In this document: in pieces, positions 25,883-34,997 of the stretch
Layout of the letters: each line of letters starts with the position of its first letter
Numbering within the stretch: position 1 is the first letter of the stretch
NCBI RefSeq assembly: GCF_001434475.1
Contig: NZ_AZGF01000008.1
Location: 44,795-108,794 of the forward strand
Source of the DNA: Paucilactobacillus suebicus DSM 5007 = KCTC 3549
GTDB taxonomy: Bacteria > Bacillota > Bacilli > Lactobacillales > Lactobacillaceae
Length of the DNA stretch: 64,000 bases
Reading direction: 5' to 3'
Notes under the pieces: generated by a model
Seen by the model: only the letters and a program-made list of their open reading frames with translations
Databases searched by the model: none
What the model was told of the DNA's origin: nothing
Program-made: the position numbers and the translations under genes

Positions 25883-26095
25883 ATGTCACAAATTGCAACG
25901 GTTAAAGGAATGAGATGCGCTCGTTGTAAAATGCGCGTTCACCATACTTTATCGAATTTAGATGGTGTGGAAGATGTGAGCGTTGATCTTCAAAACGGTA
26001 AGGCTACAATTACTGGGACTAATTTAACTAAAGAGCGATTAAATGCCGCATTTGATGGAACCAAATTTTCAATTACCGCTGTTACTGAAGAATAG
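25883..26095 (+). CDS. CopZ-like heavy-metal-binding protein
   Basis: 70-residue single heavy-metal-associated domain with the metal loop MRC-A-R-C at residues 11-15 and an Atx1-like length. It probably carries Cu(I). It lies 12.5 kb from the copper operon, and I see no CopY box before it. The extra basic and Cys-flanking residues (MRCARCKMR) differ from the CopZ domain fused to CopA, so the two are not recent duplicates. AAGGAG precedes ATG 25883. Confidence 0.85.
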   Translation: MSQIATVKGMRCARCKMRVHHTLSNLDGVEDVSVDLQNGKATITGTNLTKERLNAAFDGTKFSITAVTEE

Positions 26096-26211
26096 TGACT
26101 CGGCGCTGGTAAGTTTTAGTTAACCCAGTTATAGTTATGTATATAAAAAGTGAAGACTGCTGTCACAGTCTCCACAAGTTCGCAAGCTCTAGTTACAGTA
26201 CGTATGAGGAT

Positions 26212-26238
26212 AGCTAACCTTTATGGTTGGCTTTTTTT
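26212..26238 (+). terminator. Terminator after CopZ-like gene
   Basis: AGCTAACC-tttat-GGTTGGCT followed by TTTTTTA. A second hairpin, GACTG/CAGTC, lies upstream near 26153-26170. Confidence 0.85.
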
Positions 26239-26263
26239 ATTGTCTCAAACACTACAATTCTGA

Positions 26264-26917
26264 TTACCTATGAAATATTTCGCCACTGTTTAATCGATCC
26301 AAATAATCCTGCGTCACTTTATGTTGTTTAAAGTAATACTCACGATCCCGTTTATCAAACCTGCGCACCACTTTAGCTGGATTACCATAGGCTAATGAGT
26401 TCTCTGGGATATCTTTGGTAACGACGGCACCGCCACCAATTACAACGTTATCGCCAATGGTGACATCCGGTAAGATAGTGACACCTGCGCCGATCCACAC
26501 ATTATTGCCAACCCTAACGGGATAAGCGTATTCTGCTCCTGTTTTAAGTCGTAAATCTGGATCTAGTGCATGTCCTGCCGTGTAAATACCAACATTGGGG
26601 GCAATCAACACGTTATCACCAAACTCAATTGGTGCAGCGTCTAGCAAAGTTAAATTATTATTGGAGAAGAAGTTTTCTCCAAGTTTAACGTTAAAACCGT
26701 AATCGGTCGCAAATGGAATTTCAACGAAATAGTTGCTTTCCACTTTGCCAAATAACTCTTTGATAATTTCTTTGCGACGATCTAGTTCACGGTAATTTAA
26801 ATGATTATATTCAAATAACAGATCACGAGCCTTCATCCGAATATCAAATAGTTCTTGTGTTTGATGATATAACTCACCATTAATCATCTTGTTTAATTGG
26901 TCATGTTCTTCTGACAC
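26264..26917 (-). CDS. Sugar O-acetyltransferase (Maa/LacA type)
   Basis: 217-residue left-handed beta-helix acetyltransferase. An N-terminal Mac domain (about residues 10-65) is followed by hexapeptide repeats (VWIGAGVTILPDVTIGDN, VVIGGGAVV). The catalytic His lies in TAGHALDPD. It transfers acetyl from acetyl-CoA to maltose, glucose or galactosides, perhaps for detoxification. It is a paralogue of the gene at 39336-39914. Confidence 0.88.
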   Translation of the reverse strand: MSEEHDQLNKMINGELYHQTQELFDIRMKARDLLFEYNHLNYRELDRRKEIIKELFGKVESNYFVEIPFATDYGFNVKLGENFFSNNNLTLLDAAPIEFGDNVLIAPNVGIYTAGHALDPDLRLKTGAEYAYPVRVGNNVWIGAGVTILPDVTIGDNVVIGGGAVVTKDIPENSLAYGNPAKVVRRFDKRDREYYFKQHKVTQDYLDRLNSGEIFHR

Positions 26918-27064
26918 GGTTAATACTTCCCTTCACCTTAGTTATCTAATCGCTTTCATTACTGATCATTTTCTCATAGATTTAGGGTGATGGTAAATAT
27001 TTATTGAAATTTATTTTTTGGTTGTACGGATGAATTTGATTAATAATATTTAAGTTATCAGTAT

Positions 27065-27283
27065 CTACTCTAAAAACGTCACAAACCTACTCTTCCACAC
27101 GTACTCGTAATGCTTATACAATATATCTAAAGGAATCAACTCATTTCCAGTTTCAACAGTTGAGACAGTTCCATGGGTCATGAAAATTTTATATCCAAGA
27201 TCGAACGCCACTTTGGTAGTATCAACACAAAAAGGGACTTCTGCTTCACAAATTTCTAGTTCATTAATATTTAGGTTTTTCAA
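27065..27283 (-). pseudogene. 5'-truncated remnant of an unrecognised gene
   Basis: The frame encodes about 72 residues from a TTG at 27283 (ending in the YVWKSRF region) and stays open upstream to a stop inside hairpin LIR-4. There is no ATG and no ribosome site before the TTG, while the amino-acid composition looks like that of a real protein. The simplest reading is the 3' end of an older gene whose beginning was lost when LIR-4 or the purine permease came to lie next to it. I do not recognise the family. Confidence 0.4.
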
Positions 27284-27344
27284 CAGATACTCAAGCTGAG
27301 TTTTATAAAATGCATCTGGATGGGTTTTTCTTCTGACTGCTGAT

Positions 27345-27468
27345 TACGTGCAAAAACAAACTGATCTCTATCGTATAACAGACAAATCCCCTTATGGCCG
27401 AAGTTCAGGCCATAAGGAGATTTGTCTGTTATACCACGAGATCAACCCGTTTGTTTTTGCACTACTCT
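27345..27468. repeat. LIR-4: long bulged hairpin, type I
   Basis: Outer stem GTGCAAAAACAAAC (27348-27361) with GTTTGTTTTTGCAC (27449-27462); bulge t27362 facing aaccc (27444-27448); GATCTC/GAGATC; loop tatc/cac; inner stem GTATAACAGACAAATC with its complement; then CTTATGGCC/GGCCATAAG around the gaagttca apex. The pbuG stop codon (27464-27462) is within the right edge. Confidence 0.9.
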
Positions 27469-28772
27469 ACATTTAAAATCCACATAAATCCAATAAACAC
27501 AAAGAACAAAGCATACATAATTGGGTGTACTTCCTTACCGCGCTTTGCTGCAATCATTGTGATTGGGTAGACGATAACGCCTAATGCTAGGCCATCTGAA
27601 ATACTATATGTTAATGGCATTCCCAATACAATCAAGAATGATGGAATGGCAATTTCCATTTCACCCCAGTTGATGTGCTTGAGCGATTGTGCCATCAATA
27701 CACCAACAATAATCAAAGCTGGTGCCGTTACTTGGTCCGTGACGACCGTTAATAATGGTGAGAAGAACATCCCTAAAATGAAGAACAATCCAGTTGTTAC
27801 AGCCGTGATTCCTGAACGACCACCAACCGCAATTCCGGCTGATGATTCAACGTAGGCCCCAACTGGTGATGTTCCCAAGACTGAGCCAACCAACATGGCA
27901 GTTGAATCTGACATAAGAGCTTTGCCGACACGTGGCATCTTGTTATCCTTCATGAAGCCCGCTTGTTGAGCCAAGCCAACTAGAGTACCGGCCGTATCAA
28001 AGAACGTTACCAGTAAGAAGGTCAGCACAACGACCCATAATTGGACAGTATTAATGTCACCAATATGGCTGATACCAACACCAAATGTTGGCTTTAAACT
28101 TGGTGCACCTGAAATAATTGAACTTGGCATTTTAATTAAACCAGTTACCAGGCCAAGGATTGAGGTTAAGAACATCCCAATGAAAATTCCACCAGGAATA
28201 CGACGGACCATCAGAATTGAAGTCACAATTAAGCCAAAAATGGTGAGCCAAGTGGTACCAACTGATAATGACCCCAGTCCAACAACCGTTGACTTATTAG
28301 CAACAATTAAGCCTCCATCATTTAAACCAAGAAAGGCGATAAATAAGCCAATTCCGGCAGAAATGGCATATTTTAAATCACTTGGAATAGCATCAATGAT
28401 CAATTCACGAAGTTTAAAAATCGTGATCAATAAGAAAATAAGTGACGCGACAACAACGCCTGCCAAAGCTGTTTGCCACGGCACTTTCATACCGATAACA
28501 ACCGAATAAGCAAAAAATGCGTTAATTCCTAGTGCAGGGGCGGTGGCGATTGGGTAACGGGCCAACACACCCATCAAAATACAGCCGAGGGCACTTGCCA
28601 AAGCAGTTGCAGTGAACACTGCGCCCTTATTCATTCCGGCGGCGCCTAGCACGCTGGGGTTGACGAACAAGATATAAGCCATTGAAATAAAAGTGGTAAA
28701 GCCGGCCAATATTTCCCGCTTGAACGTCGTATGTAATTCATTTAATTGGAAATACTTTGTAATTGATGACAT
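27462..28772 (-). CDS. pbuG: NCS2 purine permease, AzgA family (adenine/guanine/hypoxanthine)
   Basis: 436-residue carrier with about 12-14 helices. Features of the AzgA branch: FTTFISMAYILFVNPSVLG, ATALASALGCILMG and SPVGAYVESSAGIAVGGRSG. It imports hypoxanthine, guanine or adenine and complements the xanthine permease at 20845. Upstream, CGAA-containing elements at about 28798-28810 and 28828-28840 resemble degenerate PurBoxes in opposite orientation, so PurR control is possible but unproven. The last codons and stop lie at the edge of LIR-4. Confidence 0.9.
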   Translation of the reverse strand: MSSITKYFQLNELHTTFKREILAGFTTFISMAYILFVNPSVLGAAGMNKGAVFTATALASALGCILMGVLARYPIATAPALGINAFFAYSVVIGMKVPWQTALAGVVVASLIFLLITIFKLRELIIDAIPSDLKYAISAGIGLFIAFLGLNDGGLIVANKSTVVGLGSLSVGTTWLTIFGLIVTSILMVRRIPGGIFIGMFLTSILGLVTGLIKMPSSIISGAPSLKPTFGVGISHIGDINTVQLWVVVLTFLLVTFFDTAGTLVGLAQQAGFMKDNKMPRVGKALMSDSTAMLVGSVLGTSPVGAYVESSAGIAVGGRSGITAVTTGLFFILGMFFSPLLTVVTDQVTAPALIIVGVLMAQSLKHINWGEMEIAIPSFLIVLGMPLTYSISDGLALGVIVYPITMIAAKRGKEVHPIMYALFFVFIGFMWILNVE

Positions 28773-28911
28773 GAAGTTTCCATTCCTCTCTTAAATATAC
28801 GAACGAAATCACGTAAGCTATCTTATAATATTCGTTATTGAATGTAAAGAGTAAAAATGGAATTAAAACGCTTACGTCAATAATAGACCGTTAAACATGA
28901 TTATCGATAAT

Positions 28912-28954
28912 AAAAAAGCTCACACTCCGGTATTTCAAAACCGTTGTATGAGTT
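28912..28954 (-). terminator. Terminator of the MoxR/VWA operon
   Basis: On the minus strand, an ACTCATACAACGGT arm pairs imperfectly with ACCGGAGTGTGAG, then CTTTTTTATT. It lies immediately after the stop of the 97-residue gene. Confidence 0.75.
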
Positions 28955-28957
28955 GGA

Positions 28958-29251
28958 TTAATCAAATGATGATAGCAGCTCTCTTTTAGCTGCTGGTGTT
29001 AGCCATTCATCGTGTGCCACGATAAACTGACGAATGTCTTTATACTGTGTAAAATCACGTTTACCCTTAATTAATCCAGCGGTCTGTAGCTTACGTGCCC
29101 AAACAACATCACTGGTTTTAATCAAGTCACTAAACAAATGATTTTCTTGTGTATCCCAATTCTCGGACAACAAGCGAATAGCCCGCTGATATGAAACATC
29201 ATGTACCATCACTGACTGCATATCAGCTGGCGATAAATAAGTTTGTGTCAT
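28958..29251 (-). CDS. Small protein of a MoxR/VWA operon, unknown function
   Basis: 97 residues, acidic to neutral, no membrane segment and no recognised motif; predicted helical with Trp at positions 32 and 51. The ATG overlaps the stop of the preceding VWA gene by four bases, so translation is coupled and the product probably works with that pair. It could be an adaptor or substrate-recruiting subunit. I do not recognise the family. Confidence 0.75.
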   Translation of the reverse strand: MTQTYLSPADMQSVMVHDVSYQRAIRLLSENWDTQENHLFSDLIKTSDVVWARKLQTAGLIKGKRDFTQYKDIRQFIVAHDEWLTPAAKRELLSSFD

Positions 29252-30606
29252 TTTAATCCTCCTGTGATTGCTTGATAATTCGGATCATCTTGAAGTGAAA
29301 CGACCCGTTGATTAACATTTTCAACTGACAACTCACTGCGTTGTGTTGTTAGCACCCAAAGCACGTTCGTGAAGTGGTAAGGCTCGATTTTAGACTCGCC
29401 CCAGCCATCGGTCAGCACAATCGCTAGCGTGTCGTTATTAGTAGCATGCTGTTGGTGTAGAAAATTAAAAATACTTTGAAAACTGGTACCGCCACCACCG
29501 ATTCGTTCAAAACGAATTTGGCTGTACTGCTTAACTTCATAAGCATCATCCCCATGAACCACGGTATCAAAACTATAAACCGTTAATTTTGCTTCGTATA
29601 CCTTCATAATGTCGCGAATTTGGTTAAGTAAGTAACTAATCTCACGTTGTCCCATTGAACCAGAATTGTCCACAAACACTTCAACATTAACAACCATATT
29701 AGTGATCTGTCCGGGTAAATCCATTCGTACCGGCTGTCGACGATTAAATCGTGCATACGAATTCTTTTTGCCTAATGGAATGGTACCCAAGGATTTTTTA
29801 AACAGTTGTCGCCAATTTAATCTTGGTTCATCATTGACCTGTTCCAGTTGTTCGCGAACTTTGCCAGGTAACAGTCCCCTTTGCTTGTCTGGGGTATTCT
29901 TCCAGGCACTATCAAGCATTTGTTTTAAGTTGGCAACTTGTTGACTCTCATTTTGTTGATCACTATCAGTCTGCCATCCATCATGTGAATCTGTATGCAC
30001 ATTCTGACTTGGACTATTGCTAATCTGTTGCCTGTCAGTATCCGCTTGTCGATCTAACTTAGTTGATTCATCACTATCAGACCGGTCATCATTGTTCAAT
30101 TTGCCATGCTCAATAATTGTTAGATAGCGTTGTGAATCTTCACGAGTTGGTAATTTATCATCAAGCAAAGGCTGCAATTTTTCCAAGGTCATCGTGCCCA
30201 CAGGTGCAGATGACAAGTATTGATTAACCGCTACGTCTGTCGCAATGGACACGTTATTTTGATGCGAGTAGTTACGATAACGGATTGGGTGCTGCCAGAC
30301 AATGTGCAAAACTTCGTGTTTTAATAAGTTGGGTAGTTCATCACTCAATTTAAGTTTACTTAATTCGTGTGGATTAATGACTAACTCCAGTGAATTATTC
30401 CGCCACTTCAATCCCATAATTGCCGATATTTCATAACTATAACGGCGCGGCAATTGCAGCAACACCTCACCATAAAGACGCTCATTTTGTAATAAATCGA
30501 CCACTGACTCACTCATGATTTGTTCGGCCAATTTACCAGCCGTTACCGGGTCAGATCCAGTTTCTCTGAGTTGCGTCATTAAATGTTGAAAATTTTGCTG
30601 ATTCAC
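29248..30606 (-). CDS. Putative metallopeptidase with VWA-like domain (DUF2201 type)
   Basis: 452 residues. The N-terminal part has a zinc-peptidase-like H97-E-V-L-H101 with a further His106. A charged Asp/Ser/Gln-rich linker follows (about residues 168-230). The C-terminal VWA-like domain has a MIDAS DNSGSMG near residue 315 and TDGWGES further on. Proteins of this layout are encoded beside MoxR-type ATPases and are thought to form chaperone or maturation complexes. Its start codon overlaps the ATPase stop by one base. Whether the HEXXH is proteolytic is unknown. Confidence 0.85.
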   Translation of the reverse strand: MNQQNFQHLMTQLRETGSDPVTAGKLAEQIMSESVVDLLQNERLYGEVLLQLPRRYSYEISAIMGLKWRNNSLELVINPHELSKLKLSDELPNLLKHEVLHIVWQHPIRYRNYSHQNNVSIATDVAVNQYLSSAPVGTMTLEKLQPLLDDKLPTREDSQRYLTIIEHGKLNNDDRSDSDESTKLDRQADTDRQQISNSPSQNVHTDSHDGWQTDSDQQNESQQVANLKQMLDSAWKNTPDKQRGLLPGKVREQLEQVNDEPRLNWRQLFKKSLGTIPLGKKNSYARFNRRQPVRMDLPGQITNMVVNVEVFVDNSGSMGQREISYLLNQIRDIMKVYEAKLTVYSFDTVVHGDDAYEVKQYSQIRFERIGGGGTSFQSIFNFLHQQHATNNDTLAIVLTDGWGESKIEPYHFTNVLWVLTTQRSELSVENVNQRVVSLQDDPNYQAITGGLK

Positions 30607-31790
30607 TACGCATTCTCCCCTGCATCATTGCGTGTTGCGATCACCGCTAGATAACGATACAAACGAGCCACAGCTGACTCATCGTTTCCTGTTTGTTGGA
30701 TTTGGTCGTACATTGATTCTAAAATATCGTGCTGATGTTCAATCTGACCAGCTGCTAAAACTACCGAGTACTGACCGTCATAACTCAACTCCTGCAGTAA
30801 TTCCACAAAACGAGATGCGTTTTGTTCTTCGGCTAACGAATATTCGCCAGTTTGCGCAATGCATTGCTTCAGTAGACGTTGCTTGCGTAGTTCATCTGCT
30901 TTGCTAAACTGTTCCTTAACTTCCTCAAAATCATCGCCTTCAAAAATAGTGGCAACACTTAACTGATTATTTTGTTCCTGAATAAAACTATTGAATGCAA
31001 TACCAACATTTTGTCCAAGATCGCCCTGCAATAAGTCTAACTGAATTGACGCCCGTGACGCCTCGTCTAACTCGTCCAGCTGAGTTAAATTATCTGAAAC
31101 CCGTTGCCAAGCCCGCGGTGTTGGATACAGATCATCTCCATGTTGTGCTGGGTGCAACATCTCTGGTTGTTCTTGAATGTAGCCTTGAACAAGTGAATGA
31201 ATATTGCCGTTACCGGCCCACTCCAACCAATCGTTAACATCAACACGCATCACTAACCGCACAGTTCGATCCTTGATTGCCGCATCACCGGCAGTGACAC
31301 CATAATTAGAATCTTCAAATCCAGCCATGGTACTGTCCGGGTTTTCAGCAATGACAATGTGAACTTGTTCAGGCAACTTCAGAGAATTAATTTCACGTTG
31401 CAACACTAGGTTCATTAGTTCACTCTGAACGGCCTGCGTACCACGGTTAAATTCATCTAGAAACCAGATGATCGGTTGAGCTGGATTATTCTCCGCATAT
31501 TTAATAATATCAACTAACGTCTGCGAATAACCAAACTGGACGTTTGCCAGCGTCCCATAATCACGCGTTTTAACGAATGACTCATCAGTTAATGGTGGTA
31601 CCGGAATTGCCAAGTCTCCTTTTTCAGATAAACTAACGACCGTGGTAAATAGATGAGCACCTATCGCATCGGCGACATTACCGACCAATGCAGATTTACC
31701 AATGCCGGCCTCACCAACAATGTTTGGTACATTACCCGCCCGAATAACTAGTGGCACGGCGGTAAGCAATGATTGATATGAAAGTGACAT
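30606..31790 (-). CDS. MoxR-type AAA+ ATPase
   Basis: 394 residues. Walker A is GEAGIGKS (residues 26-33), and Walker B is IIWFLDEFNRG near residue 105 with a downstream sensor region AENPD. The layout matches MoxR-family AAA+ ATPases, which remodel partner proteins together with a VWA-domain protein. It is first in a three-gene, overlapping operon ending at 28958. The target is unknown; such pairs have been linked to metal-cofactor insertion, stress and envelope functions. Confidence 0.88.
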   Translation of the reverse strand: MSLSYQSLLTAVPLVIRAGNVPNIVGEAGIGKSALVGNVADAIGAHLFTTVVSLSEKGDLAIPVPPLTDESFVKTRDYGTLANVQFGYSQTLVDIIKYAENNPAQPIIWFLDEFNRGTQAVQSELMNLVLQREINSLKLPEQVHIVIAENPDSTMAGFEDSNYGVTAGDAAIKDRTVRLVMRVDVNDWLEWAGNGNIHSLVQGYIQEQPEMLHPAQHGDDLYPTPRAWQRVSDNLTQLDELDEASRASIQLDLLQGDLGQNVGIAFNSFIQEQNNQLSVATIFEGDDFEEVKEQFSKADELRKQRLLKQCIAQTGEYSLAEEQNASRFVELLQELSYDGQYSVVLAAGQIEHQHDILESMYDQIQQTGNDESAVARLYRYLAVIATRNDAGENA

Positions 31791-31937
31791 ATTTTTCTTC
31801 CTTTACTAATAGCAATATTTCTTTTACGTTAACACGATTGATAATAAATGCAATTAAGAATTGTTGCGAATGAATTGTTTATATACGTAATCCGCGGTAA
31901 AATACCGTAAATCATAATTTACATAGGAGGTAATCCG

Positions 31938-33329
31938 ATGTTTGACGAAATTGGTAAAACTATCTTTGAAAATGAAATTGTGGCTACTGCCAGTGATTTC
32001 AATATGGGCATTGAAGTCGAGATGCACCGCGTCGATACCACCGGGCACCTCAGCAACCGTCCTTACCCAAAGGCTGTTGGTAACCAGCGCAAAAATAAGT
32101 ACATAAAAAATGATTTCTTACAAATGCAGACAGAAATTATCACGCCAACGACCGCCCATTCCAGTGACGCCATGAACTATCTCATGCAACTAAATGACAC
32201 CCTCAGAAACGCACTTGCCCCTGATGAAATTCTCTGGCCCCTCAGCATGCCACCAGTCTTGCCAAAGGACAAACACGAAATTGCGATTTCAGACGTTGAT
32301 CCTGACAAAAAGGCCTACTATGAACAGTGGGCTAAAATCCACGGTATGACTTCAGGTATTCCTACTGGCGTTCACCTTAATATTAGCATTAATGACCAGG
32401 TGATTGATACATTATGGCATGCCGCTCAACAACATGCTCACCCTGACAAAGCGGCTTACATTAACCACCTATATGAAAAAATTGTTCAAGGCATTGTTTC
32501 ATACGAATGGCTAATCACTTACCTATTCGGTAACAGTCCAATTGCGGAAAAGAATTTTTTTGACGACGATACGGCACCGACATCTTCAGTTCGCAGTATT
32601 CGTGAATCTCATTTTGGTCTCGGTAATAACCTAAAAGGTGACTATTCATCTGTGGCTAACTACATTGATAAGATCGAAGCTGGTATCGATAGTGGTGAAT
32701 TGCTTAATGAAGCTGAATTCCATGGCAGTGTGCGGTTTAAGAAGAGCGATGCTTCTATTAAAGAAGCCCTTAACTCTGGCGTCGACTACATCGAATTGAG
32801 AATGTTGGACCTCGATCCGGGGACTGCCGTGGGCGTGCGAACTTCCACGATTCGTTTTATCCGTATGATGATGACTTATTTCTTGTTTGCACCGGCACTA
32901 ACTAGTCCTGACAAAATGCAGGCCAAATTGGCTCAGGGCATGGCAATGAACGAAACCGTGGCGCTCGAAAATCCTAAAGAAAAGACCATTTACCAACGTG
33001 AAGGGCAAGAATTAATGGATCAACTTCAAGACTTCGGTGCCACCATTCACTGGGGGCCAGAATACCAGGAAGTATTGGATCTAATGCAAGATCGTCTCGA
33101 CAATGTCAATCTGACACCAGGCGCTATTTTGTGCGACAACATTAAGAACCATTCGCTCACGCTGTACGCATTGCAAATGGGTGCTCGTTACCAACGACGT
33201 GCGCATAAAAACCCAACACCTTTCACTGGCTTTGAGAAGCAACCAGATATGCCAGAAAACGAACTGAGACATAAACTATTTGATAAATCTGAGGAACCAC
33301 AAATTAAAACAGATTCTAAACAAAAATAA
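31938..33329 (+). CDS. gshA: Glutamate-cysteine ligase (GshA type)
   Basis: 463 residues. ATP-dependent ligation of glutamate and cysteine to gamma-glutamylcysteine. Family features include the N-terminal GIEVEMHRV, an ITPTT segment, HGMTSGIPTGVHLNIS and VDYIELRMLDLDPG. There is no fused ATP-grasp domain and no gshB nearby, so from this window only gamma-glutamylcysteine synthesis can be claimed. The start at ATG 31938 follows AGGAGG. It is monocistronic, with a terminator downstream. Confidence 0.9.
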   Translation: MFDEIGKTIFENEIVATASDFNMGIEVEMHRVDTTGHLSNRPYPKAVGNQRKNKYIKNDFLQMQTEIITPTTAHSSDAMNYLMQLNDTLRNALAPDEILWPLSMPPVLPKDKHEIAISDVDPDKKAYYEQWAKIHGMTSGIPTGVHLNISINDQVIDTLWHAAQQHAHPDKAAYINHLYEKIVQGIVSYEWLITYLFGNSPIAEKNFFDDDTAPTSSVRSIRESHFGLGNNLKGDYSSVANYIDKIEAGIDSGELLNEAEFHGSVRFKKSDASIKEALNSGVDYIELRMLDLDPGTAVGVRTSTIRFIRMMMTYFLFAPALTSPDKMQAKLAQGMAMNETVALENPKEKTIYQREGQELMDQLQDFGATIHWGPEYQEVLDLMQDRLDNVNLTPGAILCDNIKNHSLTLYALQMGARYQRRAHKNPTPFTGFEKQPDMPENELRHKLFDKSEEPQIKTDSKQK

Positions 33330-33409
33330 TTGAATTTCGTCTTAAAATTAGTATCCTATTATAGTTCGTGTATACGAACTTTTACTCATGAACCTTCTCC
33401 CAAGGGTTC

Positions 33410-33442
33410 GGAAGCCTTACCATGTTGGTGGGGCTTTTTTTA
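33410..33442 (+). terminator. gshA terminator
   Basis: AAGCCttACC pairs with GGTggGGCTT, followed by TTTTTTA, about 80 bp after the stop. Confidence 0.8.
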
Positions 33443-33494
33443 TTTATCAACTGGCTGATCAAAGTATGTTTAAAAATGATGTAATTTCTTATCT

Positions 33495-33753
33495 TCTGAT
33501 CTGAAACGCGTTTCGAAACACTGAGATTCATATAATAAGAGGCTTCGAGAACTCAATCGCATAACCCGCGATTAAATTTTTGGATATTTTCAATTTTTGC
33601 TTTAACTATTCTTTTCTTCTCTCTGATCTGAAACGCGTTCCGAAACACTGAGATTCATATAATAAGAGGCTTCGAGAACTCAATCGCATAACCCGCGATT
33701 AAATTCTCGAAGCCTCTTATTATACAATCTCAACCCGTGTTTCTCCACGCTCT
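33495..33753. repeat. LIR-5: one truncated and one complete hairpin in tandem
   Basis: The complete unit (33622-33753) has GAAACAC/GTGTTTC, bulge t33649 facing aaccc (33732-33736), GAGATT/AATCTC, loop cat/ac, a 19-bp inner stem, and an apex holding AATCGC/GCGATT. The left arm plus apex is duplicated at 33495-33577 with a single mismatch and no right arm, so that copy cannot fold. The right edge abuts the stop of the small gene at 33759. Confidence 0.88.
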
Positions 33754-33758
33754 AGTTT

Positions 33759-33929
33759 CTACCAGCCACTCCAACTTCTCCCATCTATCTCACCCTGTGC
33801 CTGATCAATGCGTTTTTGTTGTTCTATCATCACCTTTTCAAGCACTGCATAAAACGCCTGATCCGGGTAGTTATCCGCATGTTGCTGAAGTTGACTTACT
33901 GCTTGGTTAATCCAATCCGTTGTTGCCAT
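33759..33929 (-). CDS. Small acidic protein, unknown function
   Basis: 56 residues, soluble, Gln-rich and probably helical, ending RSWSGW. The start chosen is ATG 33929, eight bases after AGGTG; a GTG at 33941 lies inside that ribosome site. The gene overlaps the end of the upstream oxidoreductase gene by 23 bases in another frame, so it is probably translationally coupled to it. I do not recognise the family. Confidence 0.65.
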   Translation of the reverse strand: MATTDWINQAVSQLQQHADNYPDQAFYAVLEKVMIEQQKRIDQAQGEIDGRSWSGW

Positions 33930-34620
33930 TTTTATCTTCACCTGCGTTTTTTATCATCGATAAGGTCCACTGTAAATCCTTGAGTTCGTCTTGACCACTT
34001 TCTAACTGATCATACAATGATTGCACCATAATGATGTCATATTCGTTATCAAGCTTATTCATCTTATTCTTCAATTGCGCCAAGAACCACTTTGTTTGGC
34101 CGCTAAAATCTTGAAAGTCTGAATTCGTGGCGTACTGCTGATAGTCAGTCAGTAACTGCTCATGCTGTTCTTCGGTTTGATAGCCAAACTGATGCACAAC
34201 AAAGGGAGCCAGATACTTCATTTTAACTTTTTTAGTCATCGCTTCGAATGGTCGCAAAATTTCTGACATCGTGAACTGTTCAGGTTTACCTGCACCGAAA
34301 TCATCGCCAGCACTCGCCGTTGTCACCACCAGTCCCAACTCACGGTCTTCCATGACAAATTCTGGTGCTAAGGCGAAAGTGTCGCCAAATACATCATCAA
34401 TCCACTTTTTCATCAGTGCTGGTGCACTGTACCAGTAAAGCGGAAACTGTAAAATAATCCGATCATTACTAATCAACAGTTGGCGTTCCTCTTTTACGTC
34501 AAACTGTGGTTCGATCGGATGCCACGTTACGTTGTCTAAGTTAGCTAGACTATCCCTAAAAAATGTCTGGGTTACTGACTCGTTGCGCTGTGGGTGTGCC
34601 ACAATGATTAGAGTCTTCAT
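33907..34620 (-). CDS. NAD(P)H-dependent oxidoreductase, flavodoxin-like fold
   Basis: 237 residues. The N-terminal MKTLIIVAHPQRNES is the FMN phosphate-binding start of the flavodoxin_2 (NQO1/KefF/MdaB) family, and QFPLYWYSAPALMKKWIDDVF is its conserved middle block (isoalloxazine side). It probably reduces quinones or other electrophiles with two electrons. The C-terminal 50 or so residues are acidic and longer than in many relatives. It overlaps the small gene downstream. Confidence 0.85.
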   Translation of the reverse strand: MKTLIIVAHPQRNESVTQTFFRDSLANLDNVTWHPIEPQFDVKEERQLLISNDRIILQFPLYWYSAPALMKKWIDDVFGDTFALAPEFVMEDRELGLVVTTASAGDDFGAGKPEQFTMSEILRPFEAMTKKVKMKYLAPFVVHQFGYQTEEQHEQLLTDYQQYATNSDFQDFSGQTKWFLAQLKNKMNKLDNEYDIIMVQSLYDQLESGQDELKDLQWTLSMIKNAGEDKNGNNGLD

Positions 34621-34626
34621 TAGTTA

Positions 34627-34947
34627 TCACCTTTCCAGGATAAACTCAATCTGCCCTTTACGGGTGGCAAAGTTAATCCCCAGAATTTCCTGTCCCAAGA
34701 TTTTTTCATACTCTTCCAAAACATCATCCGGCAGTGGAGTGTGTACCGTTAATGCATCGACCAATTCATCCACCGAATAAGTATCGTTAATATTAACAAA
34801 AATATTAATACTATTAATAACGTCTCTTAATAAATCAGTCAGTAAAGCATTCGGTTTCCCAGCTTCATCAGTGACAACCACCTGTGAATTCCTGATATGA
34901 CGGTGATTAACATTGATTAACTTTAACATCGTAAACACGGTATACAT
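34627..34947 (-). CDS. Conserved-looking small protein, unknown function
   Basis: 106 residues from ATG 34947, which has a GGGGTGG site seven bases upstream; a GTG 14 codons earlier has no spaced site. The sequence is soluble and mixed alpha/beta, without Cys and without a known motif. It lies six bases upstream of the oxidoreductase start and 50 bases downstream of the 111-residue gene, all on the minus strand, so it is probably in one transcript with them. Confidence 0.7.
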   Translation of the reverse strand: MYTVFTMLKLINVNHRHIRNSQVVVTDEAGKPNALLTDLLRDVINSINIFVNINDTYSVDELVDALTVHTPLPDDVLEEYEKILGQEILGINFATRKGQIEFILER

Positions 34948-34997
34948 TAAATTCCACCCCACTCGCTTAGTTGGTATGAATTCTACCACTCCTAGGT

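Noticed and set aside
28795..28845. PurBox pair before pbuG
   Set aside because: Each CGAA element has about two mismatches and the spacing is off; mentioned under pbuG but not listed as a site.
28863..28876. cre-like site upstream of pbuG
   Set aside because: Two mismatches including the conserved G, and it lies about 90 bp upstream with no other support.
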